From: Hyaloperonospora brassicae
Lineage: Eukaryota > Oomycota > Peronosporomycetes > Peronosporales > Peronosporaceae
NCBI GenBank assembly: GCA_947650285.1
Contig: CANTFL010001204.1
Coordinates: 1-64,000, forward strand
Length of the DNA: 64,000 bases
Direction of reading: 5' to 3'
The translations under genes and the position numbers were made by a program. The notes beneath the pieces are model-generated. The model saw only the letters and a program-made list of their open reading frames with translations. It made no database searches and was not told the DNA's origin. Shown here piece after piece: positions 43,149 through 55,410 of the stretch (positions within the stretch are counted from its first letter, which is position 1; each line of letters begins with the position of its first letter).

Positions 43149-45030
43149 TGTGATAAAGTCACTAATCAAATGATGGGACGTGGATCGGTGGCCACCCAGT
43201 TAAGGTGTCACTCACTGGTGGAAAATGATGCCATGGGACCTAGCGCTAAAATAAGGAGATGGAAAGCGATCTCAACGTGGATCGGCGATCCGATCCAACT
43301 ATCGCCAGATTGATGGATATGGAACGACCGGAGACAGAGCGATCTGGGACAAGACGACAAATAGAACAATTTACGTGGAGCAATCTGGGACGAGGAAGTG
43401 CGACGAAGTCATACAATTTACCTGAATGTTGGTCAAGGAGAAGGATACTTATAGCGACGGTCGTGAATATTTTGGCCAAGTCATTCTGGAAGGATGCATC
43501 TGGGACCAGGTGATGCGATGCGATATGACTCTGGGACGAAGGTGTAACATCCTGCAGATCGGTAATCTCCTTTACCAATCTCACAATGGAAGTACTGATT
43601 TAGGTTAGTTATAGCCCGATCTGGAAACGTGGATACTCGTGGAGGTCCAGGGAGCAATGTGGAGAGCCTCGTGGACCAGATAAACCCTGAAGGGTGATAA
43701 TGGAGAACGCAAAATAAACAGAAGATCATCTACTGCTGAATTGTACCGTGTCGATCTCAACGATCTCAAATTTGGGCACCGGATCGGTCATGTTCTCTGT
43801 TGATTATGGATATGTCGTTTATGGAGCCATTGGATCATAATGAATATGCTTGTTGAAGGTCCATGAGTGATGTTGCAAAAGTTCAGACCGAAAGAGCCAG
43901 TGGAAGTCGGTTGTATTGACGTCGCAAAATGGATTTAGACACATTTGGCACTTAAGTACTATTTCGGACCTTTTGGTACCAAAATTGGGGATTTGGTACC
44001 GTATTTGGGATTTGGTCTCTTTTGGACATTTAGGCACGATATCTGGAATATTGACGCTATCTTTGGAGTACAGGTCATGAATTTCGACACGTGAACAAGG
44101 GGACGGTCAAGCTTAAAGTTGATATCGGTTTGGAGAGTGACCTACAGTTTGGGATAGGCTTAAAGATAGATTGGCTATTAATTTGGTTGGTTAATAAACA
44201 GACTTGAACTCTACTTCTTCTGTTCACGACGCGCGTTCCCTCCCTCTCTTCTTCGGGCAAGATTTATTTGGATTCCCCGACGGTTTGAGGCACGCGTGCT
44301 ACAAGGAAATTGAAGACCGATCTTGTAATGTCGGCCAAGATCGAGAAGAGCGATCTCGGGATATCTGGCCCGGATCGATCAAGTACTCACACTCAACTCA
44401 ACTGCTAGGGTAGCAGCGACAAGGAAAAGAATTTTGGTTACAAGATTGCGAGACGGCTCAAGGGATCAGAAGATCTGGACGAGGCGTTCAAGACAAGACC
44501 GAGCAAGATCGAAGCGATCTACCGAAAAAAACGGCGTGTTTCATTTTGGCGAAACCAAGGACCGATCTGCCCACATTGCGCACTTCCTGCAAGATCGGCC
44601 GATCCCAAGACCAGATCGGAACGATCCCAACGCAAGATCGACGCAAGATTGCTATCTGCTGAGTGAAGATTTCCGCGCAGCAAAGGCCCCGATCCCAAAG
44701 ACAAATCGAGATCGGTGTGATTCAAGATCAAGATCGCGACATCATTAAATAGAGATCGTCGCGACTCAAGATCAAGATCGCAGAACCCCCGTTCGTGGTG
44801 TGAATATTGCCGCACCGAGAGCGAACGCTCAACCCCAACCCTCAGCAAGATCGACATCTCCCAAGGCCATTACGAAGAGCTCAAGTCAGCCCAACCGACG
44901 GGTACACAAGGTGAGCACAAGGCTATACAACAAGGCACGGATCGGAGTACCCCCTCCGTGAGTCGGCAAGTCTGGGCAAGTGGAAGACCGACCCTCACAC
45001 GAGCGATTTTGTGAGATCGACTTCGCCACA
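43149..45030 (+). repeat. G1 LTR 3 (1,882 bp)
   Basis: TGTGATAAAGTC...GACTTCGCCACA. Longer than LTR 1 and 2, largely because of an insertion of roughly 100 bp near 43390-43500. It is nearly identical to the inverted LTR 4 (48719-50600). Confidence 0.83.
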
Positions 45031-46069
45031 GATGTATACCCCCCAGTCGTTGCGGGTAGATGAAATCCATCAAGTCGTCGTCTCCACAGTTGAGCAAGAA
45101 GTGCTCCACATAATCTTCAGACTCGGCTCCACCCTTCTCGTATTAAATTTGCGCTGCTCGCGCATATCCATTCAAGCGGAGGAGGAAGTCGCACACATGT
45201 TCAGATTCCTGACTCTTCGCCGAGTAGTACCTGGACCTCACCGACTGATAGTACTATGAACAGTAGTACTCCAAAACGCCTTGCTGAACAACTTCCATGT
45301 CCGTTGAGTTTTCTTCGACAACTGTCGGTACCAACTCTTGGCAAACTTCCCCAGACTCAACGAAAATGGCTCACACCAGTCGTTATGGGGTTTGAGCGTT
45401 CCTTTCATCTCATAAGTGAACTTTTTGATCCACTCGAGGGCTTTGTCGGAACGGTATCGCCTTCCCTCGAACTTGGCGATCTTCTCCAACGGGGCATGCG
45501 CACGTATCTCGAGTACTTGTCCTCGTTCAATCACCGACCCTTTAAAGCTCAAACGACGATTGCAATAGTTCGTCGGATTACTTCCGCGTTGTTGAACAGT
45601 CCAATCCTCGTCATCTTCATCCTCGTCGTCGTCGTCGTCATCGTCATCATCATCGGGACCTCGTCCATATTCTCCTATCACTAAGAACGTTTCCCTCTCG
45701 TTGGGAGGGATGACCTTGGTGTTTCCATGTGGACATCCTTCACGTATGGTGATCTCTTCACTCGAGAAAACACCTCCGGTTCCGCTTCATCTTGCTCATC
45801 CTTTTGAGCATTCGTCCCCGCTTGAGTCTCGCTGGGTCTTGCCTTTGACTCATAACGCGATGGTATCGGTGATTTCTCTTCCATAGAAAAGACGCCTCCG
45901 TGTAGCTGCTCCATAGTCATGTGAAGCTTGGAATTGCATCAATCTCAAATGCGTCCCTGGGCTTGGCTGTCCATCCCTTCATCTCTTTGTCCACCACCCG
46001 CGAGCTAAAGATTGCATCAGCCAGCTTGGAATCCTGCGGTGCTTTGCACTGGTATCCCATCGCGCGCAA
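45031..46069 (-). pseudogene. Inverted G2 gag fragment
   Basis: Minus strand copy of 47680-48718: GYQCKAPQDSKLADAIFSSR, MTMEQLHGGVFSMEEKSPIP, the acidic run of Asp and FEGRRYRSDKALEWIKKF. It ends at the same gag nucleotide at which LTR 4 is inserted. Confidence 0.85.
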
Positions 46070-46075
46070 GTGGTA

Positions 46076-47027
46076 TGTGGTGTAAAGAATTTTTAAACGA
46101 GGTATTCCATACTCTTGACTTAATTTTAGCATGGTTAAATCCGACGAGAAAAACCGAAGCGCGTCGACGTCGGTTAAGTGAAGACTCGATGAGTGAAGAC
46201 TCGACGATTTAAGGCTCGACGAGAGAAGACAACGAGTGAAGGCTCGACATGTAAAGACTCGACGAGTAAAGACTTGACGCGAGAAGATTAGAGAATGAGA
46301 TGAGAAATGATCCAAAAATCTAGGCATTAGTATAGGATGATGAGGGAGACGAAGGGAGGCCACTCAGGAGTCCCTCCGCGTTCAGGAAGAGGAAAAGAGA
46401 TAATTAATACAGTGAAGAAGTTTCTAAGTCCAAGACACGCGTCCACTTAAGTTAAGTCCCTGCGTGGACTAGATTCTGCCTGCAGTCGAAACTCGAGAGG
46501 CATAGCTTGTAAAGATGTCGACTGGTAGCGCCAAGAGTTTAGGAAGGCCCGAGTTGGGCAGCGCTCGCAACTAGCGAAAGAAGGAGTCTCGTCGTCGACG
46601 AACCGGTAAACCTAGTGAAGGGACCATTGTTAGACTCGTCAAGTGACAAGCCGGTGACCCAAATGACTGCACCGTTGAAAGCCTTGTCAAACGACAAGCC
46701 GGTGGGACTCAGCCGAGGGTACCGAAAACCTTCTAGTCGGTCGGACACTGCGCCCGTTGACCTGTCAAACGCGTGAGCATCGGACTCCATCCTTTGGTGT
46801 GAAGTCACAGGTAGTGAAAGGGATAGAATCTGCTGAGCTCAGACAGACTTCTAGAATATTGGTCGTAAGGGATAAGTTTGGCGAGAGCCACAACTGAACC
46901 CCAAAGGGGCGAACTGCGGGGGAATTTATCCAAACTTACCAGCCCGTGTCGCCGACTAAGCTCGGCGATTGTCGTGTTTGTACGTTGAGACTGTTGTATC
47001 ACATAATTAACCAACTACTATACCACA
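46076..47027 (+). repeat. G2 5' LTR (952 bp)
   Basis: TGTGGTGT...ATACCACA, with inverse ends. Contains an array of 15-bp ACTCGACGAGT units, CTCGTCGTCGACGA, a CCCCAAAGGGG hairpin (about 46895-46915) and TGTGAAGTCACAGG. An LTR family related to the fragments at 1400-2043 and 8505-9145. Confidence 0.78.
46180..46286 (+). repeat. 15-bp ACTCGACGAGT array in the G2 5' LTR
   Basis: About seven units of GAAGACTCGACGAGT type in tandem, some degenerate. Also in the 3' LTR (about 61322-61420). Confidence 0.65.
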
Positions 47028-47049
47028 ATTGTACCGCGACCCGGGAATC
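47028..47049 (+). other. G2 primer-binding site (one base altered)
   Basis: ATTGTACCGCGACCCGGGAATC directly after the LTR. With the third base read as G it would be TGG-initial and complementary to a tRNA end GCGGTACCA. In that form the first ATG of the element would overlap the site, as in G1. Confidence 0.45.
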
Positions 47050-47127
47050 TAGGGTGTTCAACTGTTTAGCAGGTACCCAAAAAAACAACCAAATACGAGC
47101 GAAATGGTCATCCATTAAAAACTGGCA

Positions 47128-48718
47128 AGCGGCAGAATCTTAGAGAATGCTTGAAGATCGGTGCGCGCGGGGTTGAACCAAGCGTCAACGAACGACACCG
47201 AGGTGAAGGTGGAAGTGAAACGGGAGCCTAATTTCGACGGGTTCGAAGAAGATGACAATTGGGAGGAAGAACAAGATGGAAGAGACGAGTACATCATGCG
47301 GAGGAGCACTCGCGGAAGATGAAGAATTTGGTGTGCTACACGCGGTTGGCGTGAGTCGTGTACAGGCTATGCAGAAGAATCACGCGCAAGCAGTGAGGGA
47401 CTTCGTGCAAGCTGAGCAAGGAAAAGGAGATGATGAAAACTCAGGTTAAGCATATCAGTATTTTAATCGGCCATCTTCAGGACCCCGAAAGGAATCTCTA
47501 CTCCGCAGGCTAACTAAATCCTTCATCTAATTGCTGAGGAGATGGAAATGAGCAAGTGATTCAAGAAGTTTGACATTGACTCATTCACTTACGCGAAAGG
47601 ATCGAACCTCAGCAACATTTTGAACATGACCTGCACCGTTTTGCGCATTGGGGCACTATCGGCGTACACGATTTTCCTATTGCGCGAGATGGGATACCAG
47701 TGCAAAGCATCGCAGGATTCCAAGCTGGCTGATGCAATCTTTAGCTCGCGGGTGGTGGACAAAGAGATGAAGGGATGGACAGCCAAGCCCAGGGACGCAT
47801 TTGAGATTGATGCAATTCCAAGCTTCACATGACTATGGAGCAGCTACACGGAGGCGTCTTTTCTATGGAAGAGAAAGCACCGATACCATCGCGTTATGAG
47901 TCAAAGGCAAGACCCAGCGAGACTCAAGCGGGGACGAATGCTCAAAAGGATGAGCAAGATGAAGCGGAACCGGAGGTGTTTTCTCGAGTGAAGAGATCAC
48001 CATACGTGAAGGATGTCCACATGGAAACACCAAGGTCATCCCTCCCAACGAGAGGGAAACGTTCTTAGTGATAGGAGAATATGGACGAGGTCCCGATGAT
48101 GATGACGATGACGACGACGACGACGAGGATGAAGATGACGAGGATTGGACTGTCCAACAATGCGGAAGTAATCCGACGAACTATTGCAATCGTCGTTTGA
48201 GCTTTAAAGGGTCGGTGATTGAACGAGGACAAGTACTCGAGATACGTGCGCATGCCCCGTTGGAGAAGATCGCCAAGTTCGAGGGAAGGCGATACCGTTC
48301 CGACAAAGCCCTCGAGTGGATCAAAAAGTTCACTTATGAGATGAAAGGAACGCTCAAACCCCATAACGACTGGTGTGAGCCATTTTCGTTGAGTCTGGGG
48401 AAGTTTGCCAAGAGTTGGTACCGACAGTTGTCGAAGAAAACTCAACGGACATGGAAGTTGTTCAGCAAGGCGTTTTGGAGTACTACTGTTCATAGTACTA
48501 TCAGTCGGTGAGGTCCAGGTACTACTCGGCGAAGAGTCAGGAATCTGAACATGTGTGCGACTTCCTCCTCCGCTTGAATGGATATGCGCGAGCAGCGCAA
48601 ATTTAATACGAGAAGGGTGGAGCCGAGTCTGAAGATTATGTGGAGCACTTCTTGCTCAACTGTGGAGACGAAGACTTGATGGATTTCATCTACCCGCAAC
48701 GACTGGGGGGTATACATC
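47128..48718 (+). pseudogene. G2 gag, matrix and capsid part
   Basis: Broken frames: VKVEVKREPNFDGFEEDD near 47200, GYQCKASQDSKLADAIFSSRVVDKEMKGW (47690-47830), MTMEQLHGGVFSMEEKAP (47829-48068), then 48068-48511 with a run of ten Asp and the capsid FEGRRYRSDKALEWIKKFTYEMK...CEPFSLSLGKFAKSWYRQL, and HVCDFLLRLNGYA with DYVEHFLLNCGDEDLMDF up to the LTR insertion. About five stops or shifts. Confidence 0.78.
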
Positions 48719-50600
48719 TGTGGCGAAGTCGATCTCACAAAATCGCTCGTGTGAGGGTCGGTCTTCCACTTGCCCAGACTTGCCGACTCACGGAGGGGGT
48801 ACTCCGATCCGTGCCTTGTTGTATAGCCTTGTGCTCACCTTGTGTACCCGTCGGTTGGGCTGACTTGAGCTCTTCGTAATGGCCTTGGGAGATGTCGATC
48901 TTGCTGAGGGTTGGGGTTGAGCGTTCGCTCTCGGTGCGGCAATATTCACACCACGAACGGGGGTTCTGCGATCTTGATCTTGAGTCGCGACGATCTCTAT
49001 TTAATGATGTCGCGATCTTGATCTTGAATCACACCGATCTCGATTTGTCTTTGGGATCGGGGCCTTTGCTGCGCGGAAATCTTCACTCAGCAGATAGCAA
49101 TCTTGCGTCGATCTTGCGTTGGGATCGTTCCGATCTGGTCTTGGGATCGGCCGATCTTGCAGGAAGTGCGCAATGTGGGCAGATCGGTCCTTGGTTTCGC
49201 CAAAATGAAACACGCCGTTTTTTTCGGTAGATCGCTTCGATCTTGCTCGGTCTTGTCTTGAACGCCTCGTCCAGATCTTCTGATCCCTTGAGCCGTCTCG
49301 CAATCTTGTAACCAAAATTCTTTTCCTTGTCGCTGCTACCCTAGCAGTTGAGTTGAGTGTGAGTACTTGATCGATCCGGGCCAGATATCCCGAGATCGCT
49401 CTTCTCGATCTTGGCCGACATTACAAGATCGGTCTTCAATTTCCTTGTAGCACGCGTGCCTCAAACCGTCGGGGAATCCAAATAAATCTTGCCCGAAGAA
49501 GAGAGGGAGGGAACGCGCGTCGTGAACAGAAGAAGTAGAGTTCAAGTCTGTTTATTAACCAACCAAATTAATAGCCAATCTATCTTTAAGCCTATCCCAA
49601 ACTGTAGGTCACTCTCCAAACCGATATCAACTTTAAGCTTGACCGTCCCCTTGTTCACGTGTCGAAATTCATGACCTGTACTCCAAAGATAGCGTCAATA
49701 TTCCAGATATCGTGCCTAAATGTCCAAAAGAGACCAAATCCCAAATACGGTACCAAATCCCCAATTTTGGTACCAAAAGGTCCGAAATAGTACTTAAGTG
49801 CCAAATGTGTCTAAATCCATTTTGCGACGTCAATACAACCGACTTCCACTGGCTCTTTCGGTCTGAACTTTTGCAACATCACTCATGGACCTTCAACAAG
49901 CATATTCATTATGATCCAATGGCTCCATAAACGACATATCCATAATCAACAGAGAACATGACCGATCCGGTGCCCAAATTTGAGATCGTTGAGATCGACA
50001 CGGTACAATTCAGCAGTAGATGATCTTCTGTTTATTTTGCGTGCTCCATTATCACCCTTCAGGGTTTATCTGGTCCACGAGGCTCTCCACATTGCTCCCT
50101 GGACCTCCACGAGTATCCACGTTTCCAGATCGGGCTATAACTAACCTAAATCAGTACTTCCATTGTGAGATTGGTAAAGGAGATTACCGATCTGCAGGAT
50201 GTTACACCTTCGTCCCAGAGTCATATCGCATCGCATCACCTGGTCCCAGATGCATCCTTCCAGAATGACTTGGCCAAAATATTCACGACCGTCGCTATAA
50301 GTATCCTTCTCCTTGACCAACATTCAGGTAAATTGTATGACTTCGTCGCACTTCCTCGTCCCAGATCGCTCCACGTAAATTGTTCTATTTGTCGTCTTGT
50401 CCCAGATCGCTCTGTCTCCGGTCGTTCCATATCCATCAATCTGGCGATAGTTGGATCGGATCGCCGATCCACGTTGAGATCGCTTTCCATCTCCTTATTT
50501 TAACGCTAGGTCCCATGGCATCATTTTCCACCAGTAAGTGACACCTTAACTGGGTGGTCACCGATCCACGTCCCATCATTTGATCCGTGACTTTACCACA
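47680..50600 (-). repeat. Right arm of the 2.9-kb inverted repeat
   Basis: Reverse complement of 43149-46069. Here the gag part is in its natural place within G2. Confidence 0.9.
48719..50600 (-). repeat. G1 solo LTR (LTR 4) inserted in G2 gag
   Basis: On the minus strand TGTGGTAAAGTC...GACTTCGCCACA. It separates G2 capsid from the nucleocapsid coding sequence at 50601. No clear target-site duplication (ACATC left, CTGAT right). Confidence 0.85.
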
Positions 50601-51263
50601 CTGATCAGTACGAGTCACAGGATGAAGAAAGCGACTACGAATAATCGAACGAATACGAGCCGTATCCTGACACTGATTACATGGAGGTAGGCAGAAAAGT
50701 GGACAGGGTGACGTTACCTACAGAACGCAGTGAGCGGTTACGATCTGGTCCTAACTCTATGGGTCGGGATGGCGTACCGGCTGAGTATGAAGCGCGATCT
50801 GATCAATGTGACCAAGTAAACCAGCCTTATCGGCAAGACCATTAGAGAGAACGCCGACAATGGGGTCCCTGTGGTGAGTGTGGTGCAGCAGGACACGACG
50901 CTCACTTTTGCAGACGCCGTTGCAAGTTCTACAAACAAGTGCATGACGTCGGCAGGTGTGGACTGTTTACGGAGTTCGAACGACTCATCAATTTCGTCAA
51001 GTCATCGATAGAACAAACAACGGTACCCGAAGAACTCCAGCACATCTATTCGCCAGGGCATTAAAACTAGAAGGCTCGCCGACTTCGACTGGGTCGGGAA
51101 ACAATGGACTGCCACAGTCAGTGGATCCAGCAGTCGACGCGAACTACGTTTTCGCCTTTGTTGGAGACACAAGAAGACCCAGCAATGAGGTGTGTGAAAG
51201 AATAAATAGAGTGAAGATCCAACCTGGGTCGTCCATTACAGACGAACAGGTTGATGGAGATTG
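50601..51263 (+). pseudogene. G2 gag, nucleocapsid part
   Basis: Near 50850-51000: PCGECGAAGHDAHFC, an intact CCHC knuckle, then CKFYKQVHDVGRC, a second knuckle with Cys to Tyr, then LFTEFERLINFV. This matches the knuckle order of G1 (CRACDEMHDPGKC, MEEFYSMI). Surrounding frames are broken. Confidence 0.75.
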
Positions 51264-51383
51264 AGCGATGGCTCGGATGGACGCATCACGTAACTCTCAG
51301 CGACAGATGGATTCGGAGAAATCAATGAAGTTGTTACAAGGAGAGCGAATAGATGGTGGTCGTCCAGGAAGTTTAACCGGAGA

Positions 51384-52028
51384 GTGAGAATGAAATCTTT
51401 TGTAATGGGAGCAGTGAACGATGAACGAACTAAGATACTGCTCGACACCGGAGCTAACATCTCGGCAATCAGTGAGTCTTTCGCACAAAAGAGCAAACTC
51501 AAGAGTAACATGATAACGGACAAACAGATTGCTGTCCAAGGAATCAGGAGGTCGAAGGTCGTCACCACTTCACGGACAACAGCGAAATTCACTCTTGGAT
51601 GGGATGTAGTTTACGGATTTGAAGTGTGGATTATGCCGCATCATGCGGGGGTGGACCTCATTCTCGGGACGGATTTCATGATACCATCCGGTATCCGACT
51701 GGACTTGTTCAACGCGACAGCCAAACTGCCAGATGAGATCTCCATACCTTTATTAAGATCAACGAGAGATGTCGACGACACCTCCTACGGGGATGAGATC
51801 ACGGGAGGACCATCACGAGCATTGAATATCGATAGTCGGTCATATGAAGAGTTCCGACTGCAGCGGAATCAACCCAGTAAGCTGACTCACGTGCCATGGA
51901 TCCGTCGCCTACCTACACTCGTGCCGACATTGATATACAATAAGAAAGGGGTAGCTACGAGAGTAAGGCTGACGAACGTCTCGACAAAGAGCGCTTCGTG
52001 TTCATCGCACTACCCAATCGGGCTATGA
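51384..52028 (+). pseudogene. G2 retropepsin-like protease
   Basis: 214 open codons: KILLDTGANISAISESFAQ (intact DTGA), AKFTLGWDVVYGFEVWI, VDLILGTDFMIPSGIRLDL. The frame ends at TGA 52026-52028. Positions 52029-52357 hold a broken linker. Confidence 0.85.
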
Positions 52029-52357
52029 TTACCACACGAAATTATACCACGGGATGACAACTACGTAAGACCGAAAGCGACGAATTATCACGACTGGCAG
52101 GTGTTAGCATATGAGAATGTGATGGACGATGGTTGTTTAAGAAAGAGCAGCAGAAGTATGCGGAGTGGCTGAGTTAACAACCACCTGCTGTCGAGCGGCG
52201 AGCCTATAAGCAACCTACAGGAATTTTACGACGGGAGGATCACGTCCTCCATGACAGAACGACCACGTCTGACGAAGAAGCCGACACACCCATAGAGCGC
52301 AAGGATAATTAATCTAACCAGACCGGGATAGATCGTGTACACGATCTTAGGAACAAC

Positions 52358-53719
52358 TTGGGACTGACAAAGGAAACGACCACCAGACAAAGCCTAGGCA
52401 ACGATACTCCCGCGCGAAAGATGTGCTCAGTCGCGTGCACGGGAAGTGATAGCGGTAGTATCGACGTATGCTGCTCAACCCAACCCGGCGAATCGAGCGC
52501 TGCGGACGGACAAGTTGATACCGAACCAGTTCCTGCCAGCCGACCCGACGACCTGCGGGACGATACGGTGACATGCTGGTACGAATCACAGTTTGATGAC
52601 CTAGATTGCCGATTATTGTGTTCATTAGAGGCAGTCGATGCGACGAGCACGGATGACCCACCGACACCTCCTCCGATTGAAACACCAAATTTTGAGCATA
52701 TCGCGAACGACATCAGCCTGGTAGAGTATGCTCAAGAACTTGCATTCTTACCAGATCTAACGGAATTAGCGCCTAACAAACTGGACTACACCGGAGATAA
52801 TGCTGTATGCATGGATCACACGGAAGCCCAACAAGCAAAGTTGATTGGTGTGTTGCGACAACACGAAGGGATCATGATCTCCAGTGGTAACGCGATACCG
52901 CCTACAGCGTACGGGGCGGTATGCGATATCAACGTCCAAGGTCATGATCCCATCAAGCAGCGGGCCAGACGGGTTCCATTGCGCTACCTATCGAAGCTTT
53001 ACGAGCTGTTAAAGTGATTATTGAAAACAAGGTTGATCTCGCTTTCCCAAAGTCCATGGGCGTCGCCCATCGTAATCGTCCCAAGGAATGATGAAGTTGG
53101 CATCCGGCTATGCATCGATTATAAACTAGTCAATGCATTTACGGTCAGTATGGAATACGCAATGTCCCTAGTCGACGACCTGTTGACCGAACTAGACAGC
53201 TACCAGTGATTTTTCTCACTCGATGCGGCCAGCAGAATTTGGGCGGTAATGATGACGAAACGAGCGCGGAATGTGTCAGCGTTTGTTTGCGCCTTGGGGC
53301 ATTTTGAGTGGCGGCGTATGCCGTTTGGACTTAAGAATGCTCCCATGATCGATCAACAGCTCGTTAATAACGCGTTGTGGGGGTATGTTAAGCCGAAGGG
53401 TGGTTGGCAAGACATCGCCACCAAGATTAAAGTGGCCGAAGATGAATCGGCGAGTAAGCGTGCAACCGTAACCACAGAGCTCGACGAGTTAGTCACGGGA
53501 GGATCAGCTTTGACAAAGGTTGAATCTGATTACCGAGCACTCGACGAGCCTGATCCGTTGCAACGTCTGGTAAATGATCCGGCGAGCAACATTTTTGCCA
53601 CCGGCAAACCCGATGTCTTGATTGCTGCCCCCGTGTTTTGTCGACGATCGTTTGTAGACGATATATGTTTTGGAGGCAAATATTTCGACGAATGTTTAGC
53701 GAGCTCGACTAGTTACTAG
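52358..53719 (+). pseudogene. G2 reverse transcriptase
   Basis: Linker and RT start 52358-53017 (AYGAVCDINVQGHDPIKQRARRVPLRYLSKLYELLK), then QSPWASPIVIVPRN, IRLCIDYKLVNAFT, a TGA where Trp is expected (53207-53209), FSLDAASRIWAVMM, RRMPFGLKNAPMIDQQL and the catalytic FVDDICF. An insert of about 80 residues lies between NNALWGYV and FVDD. Confidence 0.87.
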
Positions 53720-53781
53720 TACGCTTTACGGAATGCCGAATTAGCATCAGCTTCACAAAGAGCATTTTTGTACAACCTCAA

Positions 53782-54426
53782 GTGGACTTCCTATCGCACA
53801 AGGTGACAGCACAGGGCATTGCGGCCGACCCAAACAAACTGGGGAAACTCGCTGAGTGGCCATTTCCAACGTCAACAAAGGGTATGCGAGCGTTTCTAGG
53901 CGCGATTAACGATTACAGCCGGTTCATCCAGAACATCGCGGTGTACGGAGAAGTACTGTATCAACATAAGGAAGACGAATTCTTGTCAGAAGCAAACCTG
54001 GTCGGTGCAAGCGCATACTTCGCTATAATGCAAGAACAAATCGTCGAGGCTCCAGTTCTGCGTCAATTTGTTTCAACAGCCGACGTTCATGTGATGGTGT
54101 TTGATAATGATTGGGCTTTGAGCAGTACATTGATGCAAATGCACGACGGAACATTGCACCCCGTCCGGTTTTGTGGCCGAGTGTTGAAGGAAGGCGAGAT
54201 TGATTACCACCCTGCGGAGCGAGAAGTGCTAGCTCTACTTCATTTGCTGAAGATTACGCATACTCTCCTCGCAGAAAATGTCATCCACGTCTACACTCGA
54301 TTATCGACGATGGAATGGCTCTTCACGTCCAAGGCACTATACGAGAGCTGTCATATTCGCTGTATCACTCTCTCCGTATCTTCTGAAGATCAAGAGAGTG
54401 AGAGAAAACGATGTGGAATTCGATAA
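53782..54426 (+). pseudogene. G2 RT thumb and degenerate first RNase H
   Basis: VDFLSHKVTAQGI, MRAFLGAINDYSRFIQNIAVYGEVLYQ is the thumb. The RNase H remnant is VMVFDNDWALSSTLMQMHDG, YHPAEREVLALL, VYTRLSTMEWL. The TDH/TDN Asp is Arg, as in G1. Confidence 0.82.
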
Positions 54427-55110
54427 GTTGTTACAAGCATCCGTCACACTATCTATAGGACTCGACGAGTCGTTACGACATATTGCTCCACCGGCCAAAC
54501 ACTCAGCGAGTGTCAGACAAAATCATGAGCTCCTCTATGCGCGCGTACCTCCAACGTTTGCGGGTTTTGTGCTTTCGTTCGATAGTTCCGCGAAGACAGA
54601 GAAGCAACAAGGTTTTGGAAGTTGCTCGTGGATACTGTGGCAATTGCCCGAATGGACCATTGTGATTTCGGCGAGTGCTTACCTGCCGGCAAAGATAGTG
54701 AACGTATCAGAGTACACAGGAATGAATGACGGAATGCAAGCGTCTCTGGAAAACAAAGTGCCCGACTTAATCATCGTGGGCGACTCCAGGCTCGCAATCC
54801 AGCAGTGCATGGGGTGATTGCATGCAAGAAAGATTCGTTACAGGCGATGTTAGCGCGTCACAACGAATCAGTCGACCAGTTCAACTCGGTCCGGTATTTG
54901 CACGTTATGCGGTGCTACAACGAAGAGACAGATATGCTGGCAATCGGAGCGTTAGAAACTGAGTCGTGGCAAGTGGTGGAAGACCCAGTACGATTGAGCG
55001 AGCTGCAACAGCTTAACCGAATCCAAGAGAGGTTACTTATTGATACTCTCTCGTCGTCAGAAGAGAAAGAGCTGCCAACGATGACAGCAACTACGCGGAG
55101 CAAAACTTGA
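54427..55110 (+). pseudogene. G2 second (archaeal-type) RNase H
   Basis: FVLSFDSSAKTEKQQGFGS (Asp), IVNVSEYTGMNDG (Glu), IIVGDSRLAIQQ (Asp), a frame change at about 54815, then HVMRCYNEETDMLAIGAL (Asp). All four acidic residues survive. Confidence 0.8.
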
Positions 55111-55410
55111 CGAGTCCGATTTGCTGATCAACCGACCCGAGAACGACTGGAAACACCAAGTCGCGCGAGAACGCGCCTGGACAAGAGCGACCAAGTGTCA
55201 GAACGGTTCGAGGACGCAGAAACGCGGAAGGAATTTGAGAAGACCACTCGACGATCCGAGAGTCGACAAGTACCAAAGTACTCGATAAAACCGCCTAGAC
55301 GTCGAGAATTACCGACTATTCAAGACATCGATCCGTTAGTCGTATAAGACGAACGAAGAGAAAGGATCTCGAAAGCTCAAGATGAGGATGAGAAGTGGGC
55401 AGCGCTCGAG

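Larger units (their letters stand above)
30370..45030 (+). mobile_element. G1-B, full-length chromovirus-like Ty3/Gypsy element with antisense gene (14,661 bp)
   Basis: LTR 30370-32163, gag, protease, RT, two RNase H domains, integrase, chromodomain (to 40029), antisense gene (43060 to 40302), purine-rich CAGAGGGCGG, LTR 43149-45030. The frames have many stops and shifts. Its two LTRs differ clearly, so it is old. The right flank is inverted G2 gag. Confidence 0.87.
43149..46069 (+). repeat. Left arm of a 2.9-kb inverted repeat
   Basis: Position x pairs with 93749 minus x. Contains LTR 3 and a reversed piece of G2 gag. I see only about ten coding-level differences between arms. Inner limit 46069/47680, spacer 1,610 bp. 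Confidence 0.9.

Noticed and set aside
45256..45684. Apparent membrane protein with a Val/Ile-rich tail (also 48065-48493)
   Set aside because: Antisense of the G2 gag acidic Asp run; the hydrophobic stretch is simply GTC/ATC read opposite GAC/GAT.
46076..47027. G2 LTR read in minus orientation, with the inverted gag fragment (46069-45031) as its coding region
   Set aside because: Both G2 LTRs have the same plus orientation and flank the plus-strand gag-pol. The minus-strand gag fragment is explained by the inverted duplication.
43149..50600. Inverted arms as terminal inverted repeats of a DNA transposon
   Set aside because: The arms consist of a G1 LTR plus part of G2 gag; no transposase is between them and the outer ends are ordinary LTR ends.
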